Of a stretch of DNA of 64,000 bases, positions 51,552 to 59,686 are shown piece after piece. This DNA comes from Thermoguttaceae bacterium. Its GTDB lineage: Bacteria; Planctomycetota; Planctomycetia; Pirellulales; Thermoguttaceae. Below the pieces are notes generated by a model. The model was not told where the DNA came from. It worked only from the letters and a program-made list of their open reading frames with translations, and did no database searches. Location: assembly GCA_017407125.1 (NCBI GenBank), contig JAFQXE010000044.1:31540-95539 (forward strand). The letters run 5' to 3'. A program made the position numbers and the translations under genes. Numbering within the stretch: the stretch's first letter is position 1; each line of letters opens with the position of its first letter.

Positions 51552-52922
51552 ATGACTTCCATTTCCCGCAGAGATTTGCTTAAGTCCACGCTGACGACAG
51601 CCGCAGGCGCGGCAGCTGGCATGTTTTTATCCCCTCAAAGCGCCAAGGCGGACGAGTCCTCTTTGGGAGGGAAACTGAATTTCGTCGAGGTCGCAGACGA
51701 GGTCAATCCGTGCCGCGTTGAAAACGGCGCTGTCGTCCGTCCGGCGCGAACGATTCCAACTATCAGCGAAACCGACGTTCTGGTCGTCGGCGCCGGCCCG
51801 GCAGGCTGCACGGCTGCTATTGCCGCAGCAAGAGCGGGCGTCAAGGTTACTCTGGTTGAACGTTACAACCATTTCGGCGGCTTGGCGACCGGCGGGCTGG
51901 TTCTGGTTATTTTGGGACATTGGGCGCGGCAAAGCAAAGGAGAGCAGCCGTTCTCCTGCTGTCAGGGAATTGGCGAGGAATACATGCAGCGTCTGGAAGC
52001 GATGCCGCTGGGAATCGTCAACCGCAGACACGGCGTCAACCCCACCATCGACGCCGAGGCGTACAAGTATCTGTTACAGGAAATGCTCACGGAAGCGAAC
52101 GTCGAGATTCTGCTTCATTCCTGGGCAACGGACGCGATTATGTCCGGCAACGTCTGCCGTGGCGCGATTTTTGAATGCAAGTCCGGACCGCAGGCGATTC
52201 TCGCCAAACAGGTTATCGACACGACCGGAGACGGCGACATCTTCGCAGCCGCCGGAGCGAAACATCAGGTCAGAAAATTCGCCGCCGGGCTGGTTCACAC
52301 CCTGGGCGGTCTGAATCAAATCGACAACTCTAAACGACAGGGTCAGCCGCCCCTGCGCGGCTTGGGCAGCGTTACCCCCGTTCCCGGTTTGAACTGGGTC
52401 AACATGTCCGGACCGCAGTCCAACGGCGTTGACGTCAAAGAGTTGACTCGCTTGGAACTGGCGCACCGAAAGCACATCTGGCAGAATTACCTCAACCTCA
52501 AAAAGCAGCCGGGAACGGACAAAGTCTTTTTGGCTCAAACCGCTCCGCAGATGGGCGTGAGAATCACCCGCGTTATCGATGGCGTCGAAACGATTACCTG
52601 GCAAGGCATGGAATCGAACCAGGAATTTGACGACTTCCTCGCCTATTCCGGCTCCTGGAACGCCAACCATCAGCGATGGCAGATTCCCTTTGGCGCGATG
52701 CTGCCGCAGAACGTCGAGAATATTATCACCGCTGGACGAAGCCTTTCCGGCGAACACCGCATGTCGGACGACATCCGCGTCATTCCGACTTGCTGGGTCA
52801 GCGGACACGCCGCTGGCTGCGCCGCCGCCGTTGCGGTCAAAACCAACGTCGATTATATTCGCAACGTAGACATCCCCGCCGTCCGCGACCTGCTTCGAAC
52901 GCAAAAAGCGTACTTGGGATAA
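51552..52922 (+). CDS. Tat-exported FAD-dependent oxidoreductase
   Basis: The 456-residue protein begins with a twin-arginine signal (SRRDLLKSTLTTAAGAAAG, cleavage near AKA). The FAD-binding Rossmann motif is VLVVGAGPAGCTAAIAAA, followed by ERYNHFGGLATGG and DTTGDGDIFAAAG, and a C-terminal NIITAGRSLSGEHRMS. This is the PF12831-type family common in planctomycetes and often acting on carbohydrates or their derivatives. Folding with FAD before export fits the Tat signal. Substrate unknown. The NapH-like ferredoxin gene downstream is convergent, not in the same operon. Confidence 0.9.
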   Translation: MTSISRRDLLKSTLTTAAGAAAGMFLSPQSAKADESSLGGKLNFVEVADEVNPCRVENGAVVRPARTIPTISETDVLVVGAGPAGCTAAIAAARAGVKVTLVERYNHFGGLATGGLVLVILGHWARQSKGEQPFSCCQGIGEEYMQRLEAMPLGIVNRRHGVNPTIDAEAYKYLLQEMLTEANVEILLHSWATDAIMSGNVCRGAIFECKSGPQAILAKQVIDTTGDGDIFAAAGAKHQVRKFAAGLVHTLGGLNQIDNSKRQGQPPLRGLGSVTPVPGLNWVNMSGPQSNGVDVKELTRLELAHRKHIWQNYLNLKKQPGTDKVFLAQTAPQMGVRITRVIDGVETITWQGMESNQEFDDFLAYSGSWNANHQRWQIPFGAMLPQNVENIITAGRSLSGEHRMSDDIRVIPTCWVSGHAAGCAAAVAVKTNVDYIRNVDIPAVRDLLRTQKAYLG

Positions 52923-52923
52923 T

Positions 52924-52958
52924 ACGTCCTATTGCCTACTGCCTACTGCCTACTGCCT
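52924..52958. repeat. TGCCTAC heptad run
   Basis: Five 7-base units (CTATTGC/CTACTGC) fill the gap between the stop of the FAD oxidoreductase gene and the stop of the convergent ferredoxin gene. Confidence 0.8.
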
Positions 52959-52959
52959 T

Positions 52960-54138
52960 TTAATCGCATCTCAACGCTTTTTCCGGGCAGTTGGCGGCGC
53001 ATTTGCCGCATCCAACGCATAAGTCCAGATTGACGGTTAAAATCGTCAGGTACTGTTCGTCCGACCACTGCTTTTCAATAGCGGAGGTCGGACATTCGTT
53101 TACGCAGATCGAACATTCTTTTTCGAAATTGAGCCGACATTCCGAATAGTTCAGCGTAACAGGACGCAGGACGACATTCTGTTTTTCTTCCAGCGTCAGC
53201 TTTTCAATCGCGCCTGTCGGGCAGACTTCCGAGCATTTGTTACACGTATACTCGCAGTACGCGGGATGGTCGGATTCCGTCTGGAAATCGACGTTGGGCG
53301 CGCCCCAGAGAATCGGGGACTGCTCAAAGGAAATCGGCTGAAGCGCTTTCGTCGGGCATGACTTGAAACACGCTCCGCATCGGGCGCACTGCGACGCCAT
53401 TTGCAGTTCCGTTCCCGCGCCGGGCGGAAGAATCAGCGGATTGCGCTGGGAACTCTTTTTCGATTCTTCCTGTTTGCTGTACGCGCCGTACGCGCCCGCC
53501 GCCGTCAAGCCGAGAATCGTTGCCGCCCAGGCGTATCGCCGCTGAGCGATGCCGCGCAAGTCTGGCTGGTCGTCGCTCTGCTCTTTTCCCAGCAGTTTTT
53601 TAATCCATCGAATCGGGAAGAACGCAGCGTCCTGCAGCGCGCCCAACGGACAGCCGCGAACGCACCAGAATTTCGGAATTATCAGCGACAAAATCAGCAG
53701 TATCGGGACGAGAATCAGTCCCCACGAATACGGCGAGAGCAAAACGAACCCCTTAACCAGAACCGTCGGGTCGAGAATGAGCGCGCCGGCAACGCCGAAA
53801 AATGCTGCTGCTATCGTCGCAATAAGAAAGACGAATCGCAGGTTGGGAACCCATCGGGCGGAAATCCGGGGAACGCCCAGCTTTTTCCCGAGCCAGCCGA
53901 CGACGTCGAACGCCGCGCCCATCGGGCAGAGGAACCGACAGAAAAATCGAGGGACGAAAACGCTCGCCACAAGCAGGAGGAAAGGCGTCAGACACAACGT
54001 CCCGGCGGCTATCCAGAGCGTAATTCCCGCCAGCGGACTGACGACAACCGTCGAGCCTACCCAGCCCAGTATCGCAGCGCACGTCGCCGCAACGCCGACA
54101 ACTCTCAAAACGATTCGCAAGATTTGTTTTTTATTCAT
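52960..54138 (-). CDS. NapH/NosR-like membrane polyferredoxin
   Basis: The 392-residue protein has four to six membrane helices in residues 8-165, with the NapH-type cysteine motifs CRFLCPMG and CVRGCPLG on one face. A last helix (about 205-222) is followed by a NapG-like domain with four 4Fe-4S sites: CARCGACFKSCP, CEYTCNKCSEVCP, CRLNFEKECSICVNECP and CVGCGKCAANCP. It thus joins NapH-like and NapG-like parts in one chain and likely moves electrons from the quinol pool to a periplasmic acceptor. No napA is present, so a specific link to nitrate is not claimed. The exported FAD oxidoreductase and heme protein nearby are possible partners. Confidence 0.88.
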   Translation of the reverse strand: MNKKQILRIVLRVVGVAATCAAILGWVGSTVVVSPLAGITLWIAAGTLCLTPFLLLVASVFVPRFFCRFLCPMGAAFDVVGWLGKKLGVPRISARWVPNLRFVFLIATIAAAFFGVAGALILDPTVLVKGFVLLSPYSWGLILVPILLILSLIIPKFWCVRGCPLGALQDAAFFPIRWIKKLLGKEQSDDQPDLRGIAQRRYAWAATILGLTAAGAYGAYSKQEESKKSSQRNPLILPPGAGTELQMASQCARCGACFKSCPTKALQPISFEQSPILWGAPNVDFQTESDHPAYCEYTCNKCSEVCPTGAIEKLTLEEKQNVVLRPVTLNYSECRLNFEKECSICVNECPTSAIEKQWSDEQYLTILTVNLDLCVGCGKCAANCPEKALRCD

Positions 54139-54210
54139 GCAAGCGATTATACAGCATCAGAGAAAGAATTTCAAGAGGTAGGATGCGTCCGTTGGACATT
54201 TGTTCTTCCC

Positions 54211-54470
54211 TTACTAAAGTTTTTTGGAAAGGGGAGTTTGAGGGGAAGAACCTTTTTTTCAAAAAAGGTTTTCCCCTCTTAATTAAACTTGAAAAAACTT
54301 CCCTAAAAGGTCGTCAGCTTGCTGGCGACCGAAAGTTTTTTCAAGTTAGCGAAACACAGATCCCGTTGGTTGCTTGCGGCGGAAGCATCCCAAAATCTTC
54401 AGAACGCGGAATGCCCCTCCGCCCCGCTGGTTCGCGGGCGTCTTCGCCCGCCGCATTTCACAATCGCTTA
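54211..54470. repeat. Dispersed two-hairpin repeat, copy 3, and segment shared with 26386
   Basis: 54211-54345 matches 51206-51361 in the same orientation, apart from a shorter junction between the two stems. 54371-54455 matches 26386-26475. Nothing else is seen in the 54139-54477 gap. Confidence 0.8.
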
Positions 54471-54477
54471 TATAGAA

Positions 54478-56190
54478 CTACGATTCCGTTTCAACCAGCT
54501 TTTTAGACCGAAGGTTTCTGTAAATAAAGTATGAAGCAATCGCTATAACTAACAGCGATAAAACGCCGCTCCATATAATAAGCGTATTATCGCGCTCCTT
54601 AAGATACTTGACGATCTTCGGGTCGGCGCCATGTTGAGACGCTTCATACCAGTATGGAACAAGTGAAAATCCCTCTTGTGGATTGACGTTGGCTCCATGT
54701 TCAACAAGAAATTTCACCATTTTAAAATCGCCAATTATTACAGCTTCCTCTAAAGGCGAATGATAGCGTCGGTCATATACAGACGCATTGATGTCTATCC
54801 CTTCCTGTTCAAGAAAATAACGCACTACATCTATATCTTTACTATAAACTGCAGCCATCATTACAGTATGCCCCATGGAATCTCTGCCATTGACGTCTGC
54901 GCCATGAGCAATAAGCCACTGAATCAGTTCAATATTGCCTCTCTGAGCCGCAAAGTGTAAAGCGTCCTTCGATTTCCTTACGTCAACACCCTGAGTTACA
55001 AGATATTGGGTCATCTCCAGGTTGCCTCTTTCTGTTGCAAAAGACAATAACGATTTGTCGCTTTTTACGTCCGCGCCTTGATCAATCAGCCATCGAACCA
55101 ATTCTATATTGTCGCTATAAATTGCCGCTCTTAAAACAGCGTTGTTTTTGATCGCATCCTCTCCTTGTTGAACCAGCCATTGAATCAGTTTCAAATTGCC
55201 GTTCAAAGCTGCATAGAATATTAAATTGTAATCTTCGTTTATGTTTAAACCGTTTTTTTCGAAGAAAAGCAGCGGAATACGGTCAACGGAAAGCGGCGCA
55301 TTAATGTCTAACCCTTGCTCGATAAGCCATTGAACCGTTTCCACATTGCCTCCTTCAACGGCATATTGTAAAACAGAACTCTCATAGAAATCTTTGGCGT
55401 TAATGTCTAACCCTTTTTCGATAAACCATTTAATCATTTCCAAATTGCCGCTTAGAGCTGCATAGTGAAGACAAGTCCTTTCATATTCTCCTACGGCATT
55501 GACGTCCAGACCTTTCTCGACCAACCATTTAACAAGTTCCAGATGACCTCCTTGAGCGGCATAGTGAAGACATGTACACTTTTCTCTGGTGGCGTTGATA
55601 TCTATACCTTCCTTGAGCAGCCATTTAAATATTTCTATATTGCCACCTTGAGCGGCTGCATATAAAGTGGAATTGTCAAATGATATACCTGCGCCCTTTT
55701 TTATGAGATATTGAAACATCTCCATATTACCGTTTGACATAGCTGCCAATAGCGCGCTATTGCTAAAGACATCTTGGGCATTAATGAGAGAGCTGGCGCC
55801 GTTTTCGACAAGAATTTTTACCATTTCCAAATTGTTATTTTCAGCAGCTATGATTAACGGCGTATCCATAAAATCGCCGCCCTTATAATCCAACAGTTTG
55901 ACGCGTCCCATATTGACGTCTGCGCCCTTCTCAATTAACAGTTTGACGCGATCCAGATCGTCCATATACGCGGCGTAGTGCAGAACGGTTACGTCTTTTT
56001 TCCCTTGCGGAGTAAAATCGAACTGTCCAGATTGAAACATCTGCTCAAAACGATTTACAGCCGATTTGCCAAAGCGCCGTTCCGCGTCTTGAACGCTTTT
56101 TTTCGGCGGCGTTTTCTCAGCCGCGTTGAGGGTTATGGATGCAATCAGCGTCAGTATAAAAACAAAAATCAAACTCTTTATGTTTATCAT
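54478..56190 (-). CDS. Ankyrin-repeat membrane protein
   Basis: The 570-residue protein has a signal peptide (MINIKSLIFVFILTLIASIT, then LNAAEK) and a C-terminal membrane helix (LIIWSGVLSLLVIAIASYF) with a short basic tail. Between them are about 13 ankyrin repeats of 33-35 residues, such as TCLHYAAQGGHLELVKWLVE and GADVNGRDSMGHTVMMAAVY. The repeats would sit outside the cytoplasmic membrane, anchored at the C-terminus. Such proteins bind other proteins and are common in host-associated bacteria; the partner is unknown. It is AT-rich, like the ankyrin-like gene at 1558 and the Sel1 pair. Confidence 0.92.
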   Translation of the reverse strand: MINIKSLIFVFILTLIASITLNAAEKTPPKKSVQDAERRFGKSAVNRFEQMFQSGQFDFTPQGKKDVTVLHYAAYMDDLDRVKLLIEKGADVNMGRVKLLDYKGGDFMDTPLIIAAENNNLEMVKILVENGASSLINAQDVFSNSALLAAMSNGNMEMFQYLIKKGAGISFDNSTLYAAAQGGNIEIFKWLLKEGIDINATREKCTCLHYAAQGGHLELVKWLVEKGLDVNAVGEYERTCLHYAALSGNLEMIKWFIEKGLDINAKDFYESSVLQYAVEGGNVETVQWLIEQGLDINAPLSVDRIPLLFFEKNGLNINEDYNLIFYAALNGNLKLIQWLVQQGEDAIKNNAVLRAAIYSDNIELVRWLIDQGADVKSDKSLLSFATERGNLEMTQYLVTQGVDVRKSKDALHFAAQRGNIELIQWLIAHGADVNGRDSMGHTVMMAAVYSKDIDVVRYFLEQEGIDINASVYDRRYHSPLEEAVIIGDFKMVKFLVEHGANVNPQEGFSLVPYWYEASQHGADPKIVKYLKERDNTLIIWSGVLSLLVIAIASYFIYRNLRSKKLVETES

Positions 56191-56229
56191 AATTCAGCGT
56201 TCCTTTAGAAATGGGTTATTATATTTCTG

Positions 56230-56257
56230 ATTGTATAGAATGTGAGCTAAAAGTCAA
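56230..56257 (-). promoter_or_regulatory. Promoter of the ankyrin membrane protein gene
   Basis: On the minus strand TTGACT (56257-56252) and TACAAT (56235-56230) are separated by 16 bases, about 40 bases before the start codon at 56190. Confidence 0.6.
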
Positions 56258-56309
56258 GTGATGAGAAATTTTTGAAAAAGGGAACGGCGCCTCGCAGGGC
56301 AGACGGCAA

Positions 56310-56357
56310 TCTGGGAATTTCTGGGAACTGCTGGGAGACGCTGGGAATTTCTGGGAA
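56310..56357. repeat. CTGGGANNN nonamer run
   Basis: Five CTGGGA-based units with 9-base spacing (CTGGGAATTTCTGGGAACTG type). It lies between the divergent ankyrin and DAHP synthase promoters. A TACGAATTACGCATT segment follows at 56400-56415. Confidence 0.75.
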
Positions 56358-56431
56358 AAAACAACCTTTGAGCAGCGCTTTGCGTAATTCCGCATTCCGC
56401 ATTACGAATTACGCATTCTTTTCGCCTCTCC

Positions 56432-56459
56432 TTGAAATTCCCCGTAAATAATGTATGAT
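56432..56459 (+). promoter_or_regulatory. Promoter of the DAHP synthase gene
   Basis: TTGAAA (56432-56437) and TATGAT (56454-56459) with 16-base spacing, 72 bases upstream of the ATG. Confidence 0.45.
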
Positions 56460-56530
56460 ATATAATATATAGAGAATGGCGCTTTGTCGTCTCAACCCCC
56501 GCCCCCTCCCCAATTAGGAAATACAATATT

Positions 56531-57883
56531 ATGAAAAACTGGACTCCGGATTCGTGGAAAACAAAAAAGATTAAACAGGGATTCCCCTACGAGGATCAGG
56601 CTGAACTGGACGAAGTGTTGGTAAAGCTGAAAAGCCTGCCGCCGCTGGTAACGTCGTGGGAAGTCGAAACGCTCAAAAAAGAGCTGGCTATGGCGGCGGA
56701 AGGGAAAGCGTTTCTTCTGCAGGGCGGCGACTGCTCCGAAACGTTCGCCGGATGTACGAGCGCGCAAATCGCCAGCAAGCTGAAGATTCTGCTCAAAATG
56801 AGTCTGATTCTTACCTACGGATGCCAGAAGAAGATTATCCGCGTTGGACGTTTTTGCGGTCAGTACGCCAAACCCCGTTCCAAGGAATGGGAAACGCGCG
56901 ACGGCGTTACCCTGCCAGCCTATCGCGGCAACATGATTAACCACCCGGAATTCTCGCCGGAAGCCCGCCGCTGCGATCCGAAACTGTTGCTGGAAGGGTA
57001 CTGGCATTCCGCCATGACGATGAACTTCATTCGCGGTCTGGTCGACGGCGGGTTTGCCGACATGTACCATCCGGAACTGTGGGATCTCGATTTCCTCGAC
57101 CTGACTCAGCAAAACGAGGATTACAAGAAGTTCATCAACACCATTTCCGACGCGATTCGCTTTATGGAAATTACTGTCGGGCGCATCAGCGATTTGAAAC
57201 GCACGATGTTCTACTGCTCGCACGAAGGGCTTCATCTGGACTACGAGCAGGCGCAGACGCGTCTGGTTCCGCGCCGTCCGCAGTTCTACGATCTGACAGC
57301 GCACATGCCCTGGATCGGAGACAGAACGCGAAACATCGACGGCGGACACGTTGAATTCTTCCGCGGCATCGCCAACCCGGTCGGCATGAAAGTCGGTCCG
57401 ACGATGGAACCGAACGAGCTTGTCGATTTAATCAAGATTCTCAATCCGGAAAACGAGCCGGGGAAAGTCGTGCTGATTCATCGATTTGGCGCCAACAAGA
57501 TTCAGGACAAACTCCCACAGCTGATTGAGGCGGTTAAGGCGGCGAACCTCTCAGTCGTCTGGACGTGCGACCCGATGCACGGCAACACTATTACCACCAA
57601 CGCTGGCGTCAAAACGCGATACTTTGAAGACATTTTGGGCGAACTCCGTCTGGCGTTTGTCATTCACCACTGCGAAGGCACCCACCTGGGCGGCGTTCAC
57701 TTTGAACTCACCGGAGAAAACGTTACAGAATGCATCGGCGGCAGCTGCGGCCCGACAGAAGAAGAACTCGGAAACGATTACCAGACCGACGTCGACCCGC
57801 GCCTGAACTACGAACAGTCCATTGAAATGTGCCTCCAGATTGCTCAGTACATGAATCAGGCGAGATCGCATGCGAAGGAGTAG
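56531..57883 (+). CDS. Class II 3-deoxy-7-phosphoheptulonate (DAHP) synthase
   Basis: The 450-residue enzyme condenses phosphoenolpyruvate and erythrose 4-phosphate at the start of the shikimate pathway. The N-terminus (WTPDSWKTKKIKQGFPYED) and FLLQGGDCSETFAG are typical of the plant-like class II type. Further conserved parts: RVGRFCGQYAKPRS, GLHLDYEQA, HMPWIGDRTR, and TCDPMHGNT with HHCEGTHLGGVHFELTGENVTEC carrying metal ligands. The stop codon lies in the GAGTAGG unit of a heptad repeat. AroC at 45704 acts later in the pathway but is not linked. Confidence 0.97.
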   Translation: MKNWTPDSWKTKKIKQGFPYEDQAELDEVLVKLKSLPPLVTSWEVETLKKELAMAAEGKAFLLQGGDCSETFAGCTSAQIASKLKILLKMSLILTYGCQKKIIRVGRFCGQYAKPRSKEWETRDGVTLPAYRGNMINHPEFSPEARRCDPKLLLEGYWHSAMTMNFIRGLVDGGFADMYHPELWDLDFLDLTQQNEDYKKFINTISDAIRFMEITVGRISDLKRTMFYCSHEGLHLDYEQAQTRLVPRRPQFYDLTAHMPWIGDRTRNIDGGHVEFFRGIANPVGMKVGPTMEPNELVDLIKILNPENEPGKVVLIHRFGANKIQDKLPQLIEAVKAANLSVVWTCDPMHGNTITTNAGVKTRYFEDILGELRLAFVIHHCEGTHLGGVHFELTGENVTECIGGSCGPTEEELGNDYQTDVDPRLNYEQSIEMCLQIAQYMNQARSHAKE

Positions 57884-58036
57884 GGAGGCAAGAGGCAGTA
57901 GGCAGTAGGCAGTAGGGAGTAGGGAATAGGGAGTAGGGAATAGGTTTATTTCCTAAGTACTTAGTGCTTAGCGCTTAGTGCCTAGGACGCAAGCGCTCAT
58001 CTCACTATGCACTATGCACTATGCACTAAGCACTAT
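57880..58036. repeat. Dense heptad array between DAHP synthase and surE
   Basis: GGCAGTA units, GAGTAGG/GAATAGG units (57884-57943), TAGTGCT units (57957-57985), then complementary ACTATGC units (57998-58038). The first overlaps the DAHP synthase stop. This is the longest heptad stretch in the window. Confidence 0.85.
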
Positions 58037-58060
58037 GCACTCATAGCATAATTACCAATT

Positions 58061-58903
58061 ATGAAAATACTATTAACCAACGACGACGGCATTCTCGCGC
58101 CCGGTTTGGCGGCGATGGCAAAAGAACTCGCTGCGCTGGGAGACCTTGCAATCGTCGCGCCTTTAATGGAACAAAGCGGAGTCGGACATGCAATCACCTT
58201 TCTGGCTCCGATAAAATATCGTGAGGTGTCCGTCAACGGTCAGTTTTGGGGCTGGGGAATAGAAGGCTCTCCCGCCGACTGCGTCCGGATGGGGTTTGAA
58301 GCCCTGCTCGACGCCCGCCCTGACGTCGTTGTCAGCGGAATCAACAGCGGATTTAACGCCGGCGTCAACGTCCATTACAGCGGGACGTGTTCCGCCGCAA
58401 TCGAAGGGCGTTTTTTCGGCGCGACCTCGTTTGCCGTCTCGATTCAAAAAGACGCCCCGGACCTGTACGACGCAGCCGCTCGAATCGCCGCTCAGATTAT
58501 ACGTCAGACGCTGGAACGCCAAACCGACTCGCCGCGACTGTACAACCTCAACATGCCCAACCGAACAATCCAGGCGTACCTGGACGGCGTTGAGCCGGAA
58601 ATCGCTTTTGCGCCGATGGACAACCGCCTGTATGGAGAAAAGCTCATTCGCGGCGAAAGCCCCTTTGGGCTGCCGTACTACTGGTGCGCCGCCAACGGGC
58701 TGCACGATCCGCCGGAATTCCGGTCTGATATAACAGAACTCAGAGAGGGAAAGATCGTACTTACCCCGCTGGACTACAACATGACCGATCGCGGTTATAT
58801 GGATTCCATGGCGCAATGGGGACTGAAGGTTTCAACCGACGTCCCGCCCGCTGACCCCGATCCGGATAAAGAATATCCGGACGTATATTTAAAGAGAATG
58901 TAA
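58061..58903 (+). CDS. surE: SurE, 5'/3'-nucleotidase
   Basis: The 280-residue metal-dependent phosphatase dephosphorylates nucleoside monophosphates. The N-terminus MKILLTNDDG has the metal aspartates Asp8 and Asp9; the Ser in EQSGVGH and the Asn in VSGINSGFNAG complete the site. SGTCSAAIEG is also characteristic. The C-terminus after about residue 250 (VSTDVPPADPDPDKEYPD) is slightly extended. pcm and rpoS, its neighbours in enterobacteria, are not present here. Confidence 0.96.
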   Translation: MKILLTNDDGILAPGLAAMAKELAALGDLAIVAPLMEQSGVGHAITFLAPIKYREVSVNGQFWGWGIEGSPADCVRMGFEALLDARPDVVVSGINSGFNAGVNVHYSGTCSAAIEGRFFGATSFAVSIQKDAPDLYDAAARIAAQIIRQTLERQTDSPRLYNLNMPNRTIQAYLDGVEPEIAFAPMDNRLYGEKLIRGESPFGLPYYWCAANGLHDPPEFRSDITELREGKIVLTPLDYNMTDRGYMDSMAQWGLKVSTDVPPADPDPDKEYPDVYLKRM

Positions 58904-58925
58904 TTTGAGGCAGTGGTTTAATTCT

Positions 58926-58961
58926 CTACTATTGCCTACTGCCTACTGCCTATTGCCTAAT
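58926..58961. repeat. TGCCTAC heptad run before a hypothetical gene
   Basis: Five CTACTGC/CTATTGC units end four bases before the ATG at 58966, leaving no room for a Shine-Dalgarno sequence. Confidence 0.8.
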
Positions 58962-58965
58962 AAAC

Positions 58966-59427
58966 ATGCCAAACAAACTTTACGACAAAAACGGTTTCAA
59001 ATTTGAATATCCAGACGACTGGACAATCGAATCGTACGACGACGGCGTCAGCGTTACGTCTCCGACGGAAATAACGTGGACGATTCGTCGGTTCCCCGCC
59101 CATACCGATGGACAGGAGTTCCTTGAGGAAGTTGCTGAGGCGCTCAAGGAAGAGTACAATTCCATCGATATCCAAAAGACGCAGGAAGAAATCAACCCCG
59201 GCGTTGTACTCGACACGTGGGAAATTGATTTCTACTGCCTCGACATCCCTTGCGTCGCCCGGGCGCAAACGCTCAAGACCCCGTTTGCCATCTACTTCCT
59301 TTACTCGCAGACGGACTCCGACGAACTCGACGACGTCGCCCCGATTATCGACGACATGCTCGAATCGTGGCTGGAACCGTTCCGCCAGTTCGACGCCAAC
59401 GCCGGGCTGACAGAAAACGAAGAATAA
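58966..59427 (+). CDS. Conserved-looking small acidic protein, function unknown
   Basis: The 153-residue protein is acidic, has no signal peptide and no membrane helix. It begins NKLYDKNGFKFEYPDDWTIE, reminiscent of PsbP/DcrB-like proteins where a FxYPxxW start is common, and continues with alternating strands and one helix (QEFLEEVAEALKEEYNS). The frame is clean and codon use matches the neighbours. It follows surE closely but the heptad run in between makes co-translation uncertain. Confidence 0.7.
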   Translation: MPNKLYDKNGFKFEYPDDWTIESYDDGVSVTSPTEITWTIRRFPAHTDGQEFLEEVAEALKEEYNSIDIQKTQEEINPGVVLDTWEIDFYCLDIPCVARAQTLKTPFAIYFLYSQTDSDELDDVAPIIDDMLESWLEPFRQFDANAGLTENEE

Positions 59428-59480
59428 AAACGACCATTGGCAACGAGCGTTTGACGTCTTTTTACCGTCTGCGCTCGCTG

Positions 59481-59606
59481 TCAATGATAGATGCTGGATT
59501 TTCTCTATGTCAGTTATTTTAAGATTTTTTATTTTATAAGTCTATACAAACAAGAGTCTTGCAAATTGTCAATGATAGATATTGTTTTTCGAAATGATAG
59601 ATATTG
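59481..59606. promoter_or_regulatory. Three ATGATAGAT direct repeats, likely operator of the Fic gene
   Basis: TCAATGATAGATGCTG (59481-59496), TCAATGATAGATATTG (59569-59584) and GAAATGATAGATATTG (59591-59606). The last two are 22 bases apart, about two helical turns, and the third lies just upstream of the -35 box. The arms CAAT...ATTG are partly palindromic. This fits binding of a dimeric repressor, perhaps the Fic protein's own winged-helix domain. Confidence 0.55.
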
Positions 59607-59609
59607 TAC

Positions 59610-59636
59610 TTGACATTGTTATTTTTTATATATAAT
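59610..59636 (+). promoter_or_regulatory. Promoter of the Fic gene
   Basis: TTGACA (59610-59615) and TATAAT (59631-59636) are both perfect consensus boxes with a short 15-base spacer. A strong promoter next to repeated operator sites suggests tight repression. Confidence 0.6.
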
Positions 59637-59686
59637 TTAGCTATAGTTGTTTCTATAGATATTTTCCCCTGAAAAGGACTTTAGCC

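Noticed and set aside
57880..58036. CRISPR-like array of short repeats
   Set aside because: Repeats are 7 bases with no unique spacers of 25-40 bases, and no cas gene is near.
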